From Auanema rhodensis (Eukaryota; Nematoda; Chromadorea; Rhabditida; Rhabditidae), in the NCBI GenBank assembly GCA_964057225.1, contig OZ059900.1, forward strand, positions 21,963,638-22,027,637: a stretch of DNA of 64,000 nt, written 5' to 3'. Each line of letters opens with the position of its first letter. The first letter of the stretch is position 1. The position numbers and the translations under genes were made by a program. Below, piece by piece: positions 53,901 through 63,099 of the stretch. Under the pieces are notes generated by a model that saw only the letters and a program-made list of their open reading frames with translations, did no database searches and was not told the DNA's origin.

Positions 53901-53957
53901 TTCCAGCATAATAAAATATTTCTCATGGGAAATACTGTGTTTTTGTATTTTTCTAGT
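41989..53957 (+). repeat. 35-unit, 11,969-bp block, copy 2
   Basis: This follows copy 1 (30020-41988) directly, with the same unit order and the same indels. The first departure after it is the unit at 53958 (AGCTATA, AAAGTAGAAC, TTTCTTTGAC), which does not match 41989. The near identity means either a very recent duplication or an assembly duplication; the sequence alone cannot decide. Confidence 0.95.
46432..49853 (+). repeat. Nested 5-unit duplication, copy in block 2
   Basis: This repeats 34463-37884 at an offset of 11,969 bp, with internal copies at 46432-48142 and 48143-49853. It includes the CATGAGAA variant in the unit at 48143. The 1711-bp duplication therefore happened before the 12-kb one. 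Confidence 0.9.
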
Positions 53958-54641
53958 GTTCAGCATGTAAAATGCTTCATTTTAGTATGTAACACGCTGA
54001 AATTCGTTGCATTTGACGACTCATATGAACAAAAATCGATTTAATCAATATTAGCTATAAGGGGCGTGCCCTCAGAATATGCTAATTTCCTTAATTTTCT
54101 AACCCCTGTTTTTTTGTCGTGAAAGTAGAACTAGACGTTGTACGAACAATTTTGAGCTAGGTTTCTTTGACATTGCATGAGTTTGAACACATGAAATCGT
54201 AAGTCAAAACCTTGTTTACAGCGAAATTTCCAAAAACTGGTTTTCCAGCATAATAAAATATTTCTCATGGGAAATACTGTGTTTTTGTATTTTTCTAGTG
54301 TTCAGCATGTAAAATGCTTCATTTTAGTATGTAACACGCTGAAATTCGTTGCATTTGACGACTCATATGAACAAAAATCGATTTAATCATTATTAGCCAT
54401 AAGGGGCATGCCCTCAGAATATGCTAATTTCCTTAATTTTCTAACCCCTGTTTTTTTGTCGTGAAAGTGGAACTAGACGTTGTACGAACAATTTTGAGCT
54501 AAGTTTCATTGACATTGCATGAGTTTGAACACATGAAATCGTAAGTCAAAACCTTGTTTACAGCGAAATTTCCAAAAACTGGTTTTCCAGCATAATAAAA
54601 TATTTTTCATGGGAAATACTGTGTTTTTGTATTTTTCTAGT
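53958..54641 (+). repeat. Two divergent units at the domain edge
   Basis: The unit at 53958 carries AGCTATA, AAAGTAGAAC and TTTCTTTGAC. The unit at 54300 carries AATCATTATTA, GGGGCATGCC, GCTAAGT and ATTTTTCATGG. Several of these are singletons, giving a higher private-variant load than the units just upstream. They lie between the homogenised 12-kb block and the first inversion. Confidence 0.75.
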
Positions 54642-54907
54642 GTTCAGCATGTAAAATGCTTCATTTTAGTATGTAACACGCTGAAATTTGTTGCATTTGA
54701 CGACTCATATGAACAAAAATCGATTTAATCAATATTAGCCATAAGGGGCGTGCCCTCAGAATATGCTAATTTCCTTAATTTTCTAACCCCTGTTTTTTTG
54801 TCGTGAAAGTGGAACTAGACGTTGTACGAACAATTTTGAGTTAGGTTTCATTGACATTGCATGAGTTTGAACACATGAAATCGTAAGTCAAAACCTTGTT
54901 TACAGCG

Positions 54908-55152
54908 ATTTCAGCGTGTTACATACTAAAATGAAGCATTTTACATGCTGAACACTAGAAAAATACAAAAACACAGTATTTCCCATGAGAAATATTTTAT
55001 TATGCTGGAAAACCAGTTTTTGGAAATTTCGCTGTAAACAAGGTTTTGACTTACGATTTCATGTGTTCAAACTCATGCAATGTCAATGAAACTTAGCTCA
55101 AAATTGTTCGTACAACGTCTAGTTCCACTTTCACGACAAAAAAACAGGGGTT
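54908..55152 (-). repeat. Inverted satellite segment 1 (245 bp)
   Basis: The + strand here is the reverse complement of p46 down to p1 followed by p342 down to p144 of a GCTAAGT-type unit. It can pair in full with forward sequence 55272-55516 (245-bp arms, about 119-bp spacer) and in part with 54785-54907. The left joint has at most a base or so of overlap. The right joint carries a filler. Confidence 0.96.
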
Positions 55153-55164
55153 TGAAATACTGTG
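55153..55164 (+). other. 12-bp filler at the inversion joint
   Basis: TGAAATACTGTG lies between the inverted piece and forward p37. Eleven bases equal p314-324. The first T equals the p313 variant seen in the CATGTGAA unit at 38569. It resembles a templated insertion from another repeat copy, as in template switching. The same filler recurs at 56814-56825, 60140-60151 and 62633-62644, so all four joints descend from one event. Confidence 0.85.
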
Positions 55165-55812
55165 ACGCTGAAATTCGTTGCATTTGACGACTCATATGAA
55201 CAAAAATCGATTTAATCAATATTAGCCATAAGGGGCGTGCCCTCAGAATATGCTAATTTCCTTAATTTTCTAACCCCTGTTTTTTTGTCGTGAAAGTGGA
55301 ACTAGACGTTGTACGAACAATTTTGAGCTAGGTTTCATTGACATTGCATGAGTTTGAACACATGAAATCGTAAGTCAAAACCTTGTATACAGCGAAATTT
55401 CCAAAAACTGGTTTTCCAGCATAATAAAATATTTCTCATGGGAAATACTGTGTTTTTGTATTTTTCTAGTGTTCAGCATGTAAAATGCTTCATTTTAGTA
55501 TGTAACACGCTGAAATTCGTTGCATTTGACGACTCATATGAACAAAAATCGATTTAATCAATATTAGCCATAAGGGGCGTGCCCTCAGAATATGCTAATT
55601 TCCTTAATTTTCTAACCCCTGTTTTTTTGTCGTGAAAGTGGAACTAGACGTTGTACGAACAATTTTGAGCTAGGTTTCATTGACATTGCATGAGTTTGAA
55701 CACATGAAATCGTAAGTCAAAGCCTTGTTTACAGCGAAATTTCCAAAAACTGGTTTTCCAGCATAATAAAATATTTCTCATGGGAAATACTGTGTTTTTG
55801 TATTTTTCTAGT

Positions 55813-55961
55813 GTTCAGCATGTAAAATCCTTCATTTTAGTATGTAACACGCTGAAATTCGTTGCATTTGACAACTCATATGAACAAAAATCGATTTAAT
55901 CAATATTAGCCATAATAAAATATTTCTCATGGGAAATACTGTGTTTTTGTATTTTTCTAGT
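55813..55961 (+). repeat. Truncated unit 1 (149 bp, 193-bp deletion)
   Basis: After GCCATAA the sequence jumps to TAAAATATTTC, joining p99-103 to p292-296 across a shared CATAA and removing 193 bp. The unit also carries AAATCCTTC and GACAACTCAT. The unit just before it carries CAAAGCC. Confidence 0.95.
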
Positions 55962-56568
55962 GTTCAGCATGTAAAATGATTCATTTTAGTATGTAACACG
56001 CTGAAATTCGTTGCATTTGACGACTCATATGAACAAAAATCGATTTAATCAATATTAGCCATAAGGGGCGTGCCCTCAGAATATGCTAATTTCCTTAATT
56101 TTCTAACCCCTGTTTTTTTGTCGTGAAAGTGGAACTAGACGTTGTACGAACAATTTTGAGCTAGGTTTCATTGACATTGCATGAGTTTGAACACATGAAA
56201 TCGTAAGTCAAAACCTTGTTTACAGCGAAATTTCCAAAAACTGGTTTTCCAGCATAATAAAATATTTCTCATGGGAAATACTGTGTTTTTGTATTTTTCT
56301 AGTGTTCAGCATGTAAAATGCTTCATTTTAGTATGTAACACGCTGAAGTTCGTTGCATTTGACGACTCATATGAACAAAAATCGATTTAATCAATATTAG
56401 CCATAAGGGGCGTGCCCTCAGAATATGCTAATTTCCTTAACTTTCTAACCCCTGTTTTTTGTCGTGAAAGTGGAACTAGACGTTGTACGAACAATTTTGA
56501 GCTAAGTTTCATTGACATTGCATGAGTTTGAACACATGAAATCGTAAGTCAAAACCTTGTTTACAGCG

Positions 56569-56813
56569 ATTTCAGCGTGTTACATACTAAAATGAAGCAT
56601 TTCACATGCTGAACACTAGAAAAATACAAAAACACAGTATTTCCCATGAGAAATATTTTATTATGCTGGAAAACCAGTTTTTGGAAATTTCGCTGTAAAC
56701 AAGGTTTTGACTTACGATTTCATGTGTTCAAACTCATGCAATGTCAATGAAACTTAGCTCAAAATTGTTCGTACAACGTCTAGTTCCACTTTCACGACAA
56801 AAAAACAGGGGTT
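56569..56813 (-). repeat. Inverted satellite segment 2 (245 bp)
   Basis: Same breakpoints as segment 1. It differs at p12 (C at 56603 on the + strand, where segment 1 has T at 54942), a change shared with segments 3 and 4. Confidence 0.96.
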
Positions 56814-57131
56814 TGAAATACTGTGACGCTGAAATTCGTTGCATTTGACGACTCATATGAACAAAAATCGATTTAATCAATATTAGCCATAAGGGGCGTG
56901 CCCTCAGAATATGCTAATTTCCTTAATTTTCTAACCCCTGTTTTTTTGTCGTGAAAGTGGAACTAGACGTTGTACGAACAATTTTGAGCTAGGTTTCATT
57001 GACATTGCATGAGTTTGAACACATGAAATCGTAAGTCAAAGCCTTGTTTACAGCGAAATTTCCAAAAACTGGTTTTCCAGCATAATAAAATATTTCTCAT
57101 GGGAAATACTGTGTTTTTGTATTTTTCTAGT

Positions 57132-57280
57132 GTTCAGCATGTAAAATCCTTCATTTTAGTATGTAACACGCTGAAATTCGTTGCATTTGACAACTCATAT
57201 GAACAAAAATCGATTTAATCAATATTAGCCATAATAAAATATTTCTCATGGGAAATACTGTGTTTTTGTATTTTTCTAGT
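57132..57280 (+). repeat. Truncated unit 2 (149 bp)
   Basis: Same CATAA-joined deletion and the same AAATCCTTC and GACAACTCAT markers as the other truncated units. It is followed by an AAATGATTC unit. Confidence 0.95.
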
Positions 57281-57622
57281 GTTCAGCATGTAAAATGATT
57301 CATTTTAGTATGTAACACGCTGAAATTCGTTGCATTTGACGACTCATATGAACAAAAATCGATTTAATCAATATTAGCCATAAGGGGCGTGCCCTCAGAA
57401 TATGCTAATTTCCTTAATTTTCTAACCCCTGTTTTTTTGTCGTGAAAGTGGAACTAGACGTTGTACGAACAATTTTGAGCTAGGTTTCATTGACATTGCA
57501 TGAGTTTGAACACATGAAATCGTAAGTCAAAGCCTTGTTTACAGCGAAATTTCCAAAAACTGGTTTTCCAGCATAATAAAATATTTCTCATGGGAAATAC
57601 TGTGTTTTTGTATTTTTCTAGT

Positions 57623-57771
57623 GTTCAGCATGTAAAATCCTTCATTTTAGTATGTAACACGCTGAAATTCGTTGCATTTGACAACTCATATGAACAAAAA
57701 TCGATTTAATCAATATTAGCCATAATAAAATATTTCTCATGGGAAATACTGTGTTTTTGTATTTTTCTAGT
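57623..57771 (+). repeat. Truncated unit 3 (149 bp)
   Basis: Same deletion joint and markers as truncated unit 1. Here it follows a complete AAATGATTC unit rather than a block with an inversion, so the truncated unit moves independently of the inversion. Confidence 0.95.
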
Positions 57772-59138
57772 GTTCAGCATGTAAAATGATTCATTTTAGT
57801 ATGTAACACGCTGAAATTCGTTGCATTTGACGACTCATATGAACAAAAATCGATTTAATCAATATTAGCCATAAGGGGCGTGCCCTCAGAATATGCTAAT
57901 TTCCTTAATTTTCTAACCCCTGTTTTTTTGTCGTGAAAGTGGAACTAGACGTTGTACGAACAATTTTGAGCTAGGTTTCATTGACATTGCATGAGTTTGA
58001 ACACATGAAATCGTAAGTCAAAACCTTGTTTACAGCGAAATTTCCAAAAACTGGTTTTCCAGCATAATAAAATATTTCTCATGGGAAATACTGTGTTTTT
58101 GTATTTTTCTAGTGTTCAGCATGTAAAATGCTTCATTTTAGTATGTAACACGCTAAAGTTCGTTGCATTTGACGACTCATATGAACAAAAATCGATTTAA
58201 TCAATATTAGCCATAAGGGGCGTGCCCTCAGAATATGCTAATTTCCTTAACTTTCTAACCCCTGTTTTTTGTCGTGAAAGTGGAACTAGACGTTGTACGA
58301 ACAATTTTGAGCTAAGTTTCATTGACATTGCATGAGTTTGAACACATGAAATCGTAAGTCAAAACCTTGTTTACAGCGAAATTTCCAAAAACTGGTTTTC
58401 CAGCATAATAAAATATTTCTCATGGGAAATACTGTGTTTTTGTATTTTTCTAGTGTTCAGCATGTAAAATGCTTCATTTTAGTATGTAACACGCTGAAAT
58501 TCGTTGCATTTGACGACTCATATGAACAAAAATCGATTTAATCAATATTAGCCATAAGGGGCGTGCCCTCAGAATATGCTAATTTCCTTAATTTTCTAAC
58601 CCCTGTTTTTTTGTCGTGAAAGTGGAACTAGACGTTGTACGAACAATTTTGAGCTAAGTTTCATTGACATTGCATGAGTTTGAACACATGAAATCGTAAG
58701 TCAAAACCTTGTTTACAGCGAAATTTCCAAAAACTGGTTTTCCAGCATAATAAAATATTTCTCATGGGAAATACTGTGTTTTTGTTTTTTTCTAGTGTTC
58801 AGCATGTAAAATGCTTCATTTTAGTATGTAACACGCTGAAATTCGTTGCATTTGACGACTCATATGAACAAAAATCGATTTAATCAATATTAGCCATAAG
58901 GGGCGTGCCCTCAGAATATACTAATTTCCTTAATTTTCTAACCCCTGTTTTTTTGTCGTGAAAGTGGAACTAGACGTTGTACGAACAATTTTGAGCTAGG
59001 TTTCATTGACATTGCATGAGTTTGAACACATGAAATCGTAAGTCAAAGCCTTGTTTACAGCGAAATTTCCAAAAACTGGTTTTCCAGCATAATAAAATAT
59101 TTCTCATGGGAAATACTGTGTTTTTGTATTTTTCTAGT

Positions 59139-59287
59139 GTTCAGCATGTAAAATCCTTCATTTTAGTATGTAACACGCTGAAATTCGTTGCATTTGACAA
59201 CTCATATGAACAAAAATCGATTTAATCAATATTAGCCATAATAAAATATTTCTCATGGGAAATACTGTGTTTTTGTATTTTTCTAGT
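59139..59287 (+). repeat. Truncated unit 4 (149 bp)
   Basis: Same deletion joint and markers. It follows an AATATACTAA unit bearing CAAAGCC. Confidence 0.95.
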
Positions 59288-59894
59288 GTTCAGCATGTAA
59301 AATGATTCATTTTAGTATGTAACACGCTGAAATTCGTTGCATTTGACGACTCATATGAACAAAAATCGATTTAATCAATATTAGCCATAAGGGGCGTGCC
59401 CTCAGAATATGCTAATTTCCTTAATTTTCTAACCCCTGTTTTTTTGTCGTGAAAGTGGAACTAGACGTTGTACGAACAATTTTGAGCTAGGTTTCATTGA
59501 CATTGCATGAGTTTGAACACATGAAATCGTAAGTCAAAACCTTGTTTACAGCGAAATTTCCAAAAACTGGTTTTCCAGCATAATAAAATATTTCTCATGG
59601 GAAATACTGTGTTTTTGTATTTTTCTAGTGTTCAGCATGTAAAATGCTTCATTTTAGTATGTAACACGCTGAAGTTCGTTGCATTTGACGACTCATATGA
59701 ACAAAAATCGATTTAATCAATATTAGCCATAAGGGGCGTGCCCTCAGAATATGCTAATTTCCTTAACTTTCTAACCCCTGTTTTTTGTCGTGAAAGTGGA
59801 ACTAGACGTTGTACGAACAATTTTGAGCTAAGTTTCATTGACATTGCATGAGTTTGAACACATGAAATCGTAAGTCAAAACCTTGTTTACAGCG

Positions 59895-60139
59895 ATTTCA
59901 GCGTGTTACATACTAAAATGAAGCATTTCACATGCTGAACACTAGAAAAATACAAAAACACAGTATTTCCCATGAGAAATATTTTATTATGCTGGAAAAC
60001 CAGTTTTTGGAAATTTCGCTGTAAACAAGGTTTTGACTTACGATTTCATGTGTTCAAACTCATGCAATGTCAATGAAACTTAGCTCAAAATTGTTCGTAC
60101 AACGTCTAGTTCCACTTTCACGACAAAAAAACAGGGGTT
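59895..60139 (-). repeat. Inverted satellite segment 3 (245 bp)
   Basis: Same breakpoints as segments 1, 2 and 4. The p12 variant is present (C at 59929). Confidence 0.96.
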
Positions 60140-60457
60140 TGAAATACTGTGACGCTGAAATTCGTTGCATTTGACGACTCATATGAACAAAAATCGATTT
60201 AATCAATATTAGCCATAAGGGGCGTGCCCTCAGAATATGCTAATTTCCTTAATTTTCTAACCCCTGTTTTTTTGTCGTGAAAGTGGAACTAGACGTTGTA
60301 CGAACAATTTTGAGCTAGGTTTCATTGACATTGCATGAGTTTGAACACATGAAATCGTAAGTCAAAGCCTTGTTTACAGCGAAATTTCCAAAAACTGGTT
60401 TTCCAGCATAATAAAATATTTCTCATGGGAAATACTGTGTTTTTGTATTTTTCTAGT

Positions 60458-60606
60458 GTTCAGCATGTAAAATCCTTCATTTTAGTATGTAACACGCTGA
60501 AATTCGTTGCATTTGACAACTCATATGAACAAAAATCGATTTAATCAATATTAGCCATAATAAAATATTTCTCATGGGAAATACTGTGTTTTTGTATTTT
60601 TCTAGT
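60458..60606 (+). repeat. Truncated unit 5 (149 bp)
   Basis: Same deletion joint and markers as the other truncated units. It forms the right end of rearranged block 3. Confidence 0.95.
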
Positions 60607-61973
60607 GTTCAGCATGTAAAATGATTCATTTTAGTATGTAACACGCTGAAATTCGTTGCATTTGACGACTCATATGAACAAAAATCGATTTAATCAATAT
60701 TAGCCATAAGGGGCGTGCCCTCAGAATATGCTAATTTCCTTAATTTTCTAACCCCTGTTTTTTTGTCGTGAAAGTGGAACTAGACGTTGTACGAACAATT
60801 TTGAGCTAGGTTTCATTGACATTGCATGAGTTTGAACACATGAAATCGTAAGTCAAAACCTTGTTTACAGCGAAATTTCCAAAAACTGGTTTTCCAGCAT
60901 AATAAAATATTTCTCATGGGAAATACTGTGTTTTTGTATTTTTCTAGTGTTCAGCATGTAAAATGCTTCATTTTAGTATGTAACACGCTAAAGTTCGTTG
61001 CATTTGACGACTCATATGAACAAAAATCGATTTAATCAATATTAGCCATAAGGGGCGTGCCCTCAGAATATGCTAATTTCCTTAACTTTCTAACCCCTGT
61101 TTTTTGTCGTGAAAGTGGAACTAGACGTTGTACGAACAATTTTGAGCTAAGTTTCATTGACATTGCATGAGTTTGAACACATGAAATCGTAAGTCAAAAC
61201 CTTGTTTACAGCGAAATTTCCAAAAACTGGTTTTCCAGCATAATAAAATATTTCTCATGGGAAATACTGTGTTTTTGTATTTTTCTAGTGTTCAGCATGT
61301 GAAATGCTTCATTTTAGTATGTAACACGCTGAAATTCGTTGCATTTGACGACTCATATGAACAAAAATCGATTTAATCAATATTAGCCATAAGGGGCGTG
61401 CCCTCAGAATATGCTAATTTCCTTAATTTTCTAACCCCTGTTTTTTTGTCGTGAAAGTGGAACTAGACGTTGTACGAACAATTTTGAGCTAAGTTTCATT
61501 GACATTGCATGAGTTTGAACACATGAAATCGTAAGTCAAAACCTTGTTTACAGCGAAATTTCCAAAAACTGGTTTTCCAGCATAATAAAATATTTCTCAT
61601 GGGAAATACTGTGTTTTTGTTTTTTTCTAGTGTTCAGCATGTAAAATGCTTCATTTTAGTATGTAACACGCTGAAATTCGTTGCATTTGACGACTCATAT
61701 GAACAAAAATCGATTTAATCAATATTAGCCATAAGGGGCGTGCCCTCAGAATATACTAATTTCCTTAATTTTCTAACCCCTGTTTTTTTGTCGTGAAAGT
61801 GGAACTAGACGTTGTACGAACAATTTTGAGCTAGGTTTCATTGACATTGCATGAGTTTGAACACATGAAATCGTAAGTCAAAGCCTTGTTTACAGCGAAA
61901 TTTCCAAAAACTGGTTTTCCAGCATAATAAAATATTTCTCATGGGAAATACTGTGTTTTTGTATTTTTCTAGT

Positions 61974-62122
61974 GTTCAGCATGTAAAATCCTTCATTTTA
62001 GTATGTAACACGCTGAAATTCGTTGCATTTGACAACTCATATGAACAAAAATCGATTTAATCAATATTAGCCATAATAAAATATTTCTCATGGGAAATAC
62101 TGTGTTTTTGTATTTTTCTAGT
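61974..62122 (+). repeat. Truncated unit 6 (149 bp)
   Basis: Same deletion joint and markers. It is the only truncated unit followed by AAATGCTTC rather than AAATGATTC, because the AAATGATTC unit has been lost here. Confidence 0.95.
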
Positions 62123-62387
62123 GTTCAGCATGTAAAATGCTTCATTTTAGTATGTAACACGCTGAAGTTCGTTGCATTTGACGACTCATATGAACAAAAA
62201 TCGATTTAATCAATATTAGCCATAAGGGGCGTGCCCTCAGAATATGCTAATTTCCTTAACTTTCTAACCCCTGTTTTTTGTCGTGAAAGTGGAACTAGAC
62301 GTTGTACGAACAATTTTGAGCTAAGTTTCATTGACATTGCATGAGTTTGAACACATGAAATCGTAAGTCAAAACCTTGTTTACAGCG

Positions 62388-62632
62388 ATTTCAGCGTGTT
62401 ACATACTAAAATGAAGCATTTCACATGCTGAACACTAGAAAAATACAAAAACACAGTATTTCCCATGAGAAATATTTTATTATGCTGGAAAACCAGTTTT
62501 TGGAAATTTCGCTGTAAACAAGGTTTTGACTTACGATTTCATGTGTTCAAACTCATGCAATGTCAATGAAACTTAGCTCAAAATTGTTCGTACAACGTCT
62601 AGTTCCACTTTCACGACAAAAAAACAGGGGTT
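62388..62632 (-). repeat. Inverted satellite segment 4 (245 bp)
   Basis: Same breakpoints as the other inverted segments. The p12 variant is present (C at 62422). Confidence 0.96.
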
Positions 62633-62950
62633 TGAAATACTGTGACGCTGAAATTCGTTGCATTTGACGACTCATATGAACAAAAATCGATTTAATCAAT
62701 ATTAGCCATAAGGGGCGTGCCCTCAGAATATGCTAATTTCCTTAATTTTCTAACCCCTGTTTTTTTGTCGTGAAAGTGGAACTAGACGTTGTACGAACAA
62801 TTTTGAGCTAGGTTTCATTGACATTGCATGAGTTTGAACACATGAAATCGTAAGTCAAAGCCTTGTTTACAGCGAAATTTCCAAAAACTGGTTTTCCAGC
62901 ATAATAAAATATTTCTCATGGGAAATACTGTGTTTTTGTATTTTTCTAGT

Positions 62951-63099
62951 GTTCAGCATGTAAAATCCTTCATTTTAGTATGTAACACGCTGAAATTCGT
63001 TGCATTTGACAACTCATATGAACAAAAATCGATTTAATCAATATTAGCCATAATAAAATATTTCTCATGGGAAATACTGTGTTTTTGTATTTTTCTAGT
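62951..63099 (+). repeat. Truncated unit 7 (149 bp)
   Basis: Same deletion joint and markers as the other truncated units; the last one in the window. Confidence 0.95.

Larger units (their letters stand above)
54642..55961. repeat. Founder-like rearranged block (1320 bp)
   Basis: In order: a forward unit cut at p266 (54642-54907), an inverted 245-bp piece (54908-55152), a 12-bp filler, a forward unit resuming at p37 (55165-55470), a complete unit (55471-55812), and a 149-bp truncated unit. Later versions of this block are 977 bp and lack one complete unit. This copy also lacks the p12 A-to-G change, the GAAGTTCG change and the T6 tract seen in later copies. It is therefore probably closest to the original event. 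Confidence 0.85.
56304..57280. repeat. Rearranged block 2 (977 bp)
   Basis: In order: forward fragment 56304-56568 (GAAGTTCG, TTAACTTTC, T6 tract, GCTAAGT), inverted piece 56569-56813, filler, forward fragment 56826-57131 with CAAAGCC, and truncated unit 57132-57280. The same 977-bp composition recurs at 59630-60606 and 62123-63099. Compared with the first block it lacks a complete unit between the joint and the truncated unit. Confidence 0.93.
57317..60151. repeat. Right-domain HOR, 2835-bp unit
   Basis: This stretch holds a partial forward unit, a truncated unit (57623), units at 57772, 58114 (T6, 341 bp), 58455 and 58797, a truncated unit (59139), a unit at 59288, a fragment, an inverted piece and filler. 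It is repeated from 60152 with the same order: 57772-59287 matches 60607-62122 at an offset of 2835 bp. Confidence 0.88.
59630..60606. repeat. Rearranged block 3 (977 bp)
   Basis: Forward fragment 59630-59894, inverted piece 59895-60139, filler, forward fragment 60152-60457, truncated unit 60458-60606. Composition and markers equal those of 56304-57280. Confidence 0.93.
60152..62644. repeat. Right-domain HOR, 2493-bp version
   Basis: This repeats 57317-60151 but lacks one 342-bp unit, the equivalent of 59288-59629. After truncated unit 61974-62122 it passes straight to the GAAGTTCG fragment. The length difference (2835 minus 342) is exact. Confidence 0.87.
62123..63099. repeat. Rearranged block 4 (977 bp)
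   Basis: Forward fragment 62123-62387, inverted piece 62388-62632, filler, forward fragment 62645-62950, truncated unit 62951-63099. Same composition as blocks 2 and 3. Confidence 0.93.

Noticed and set aside
54908-62632. Mobile element explaining the inverted pieces
   Set aside because: The inverted sequence is entirely satellite, with no terminal repeats, target-site duplications or coding content, so a rearrangement explains it better than insertion.
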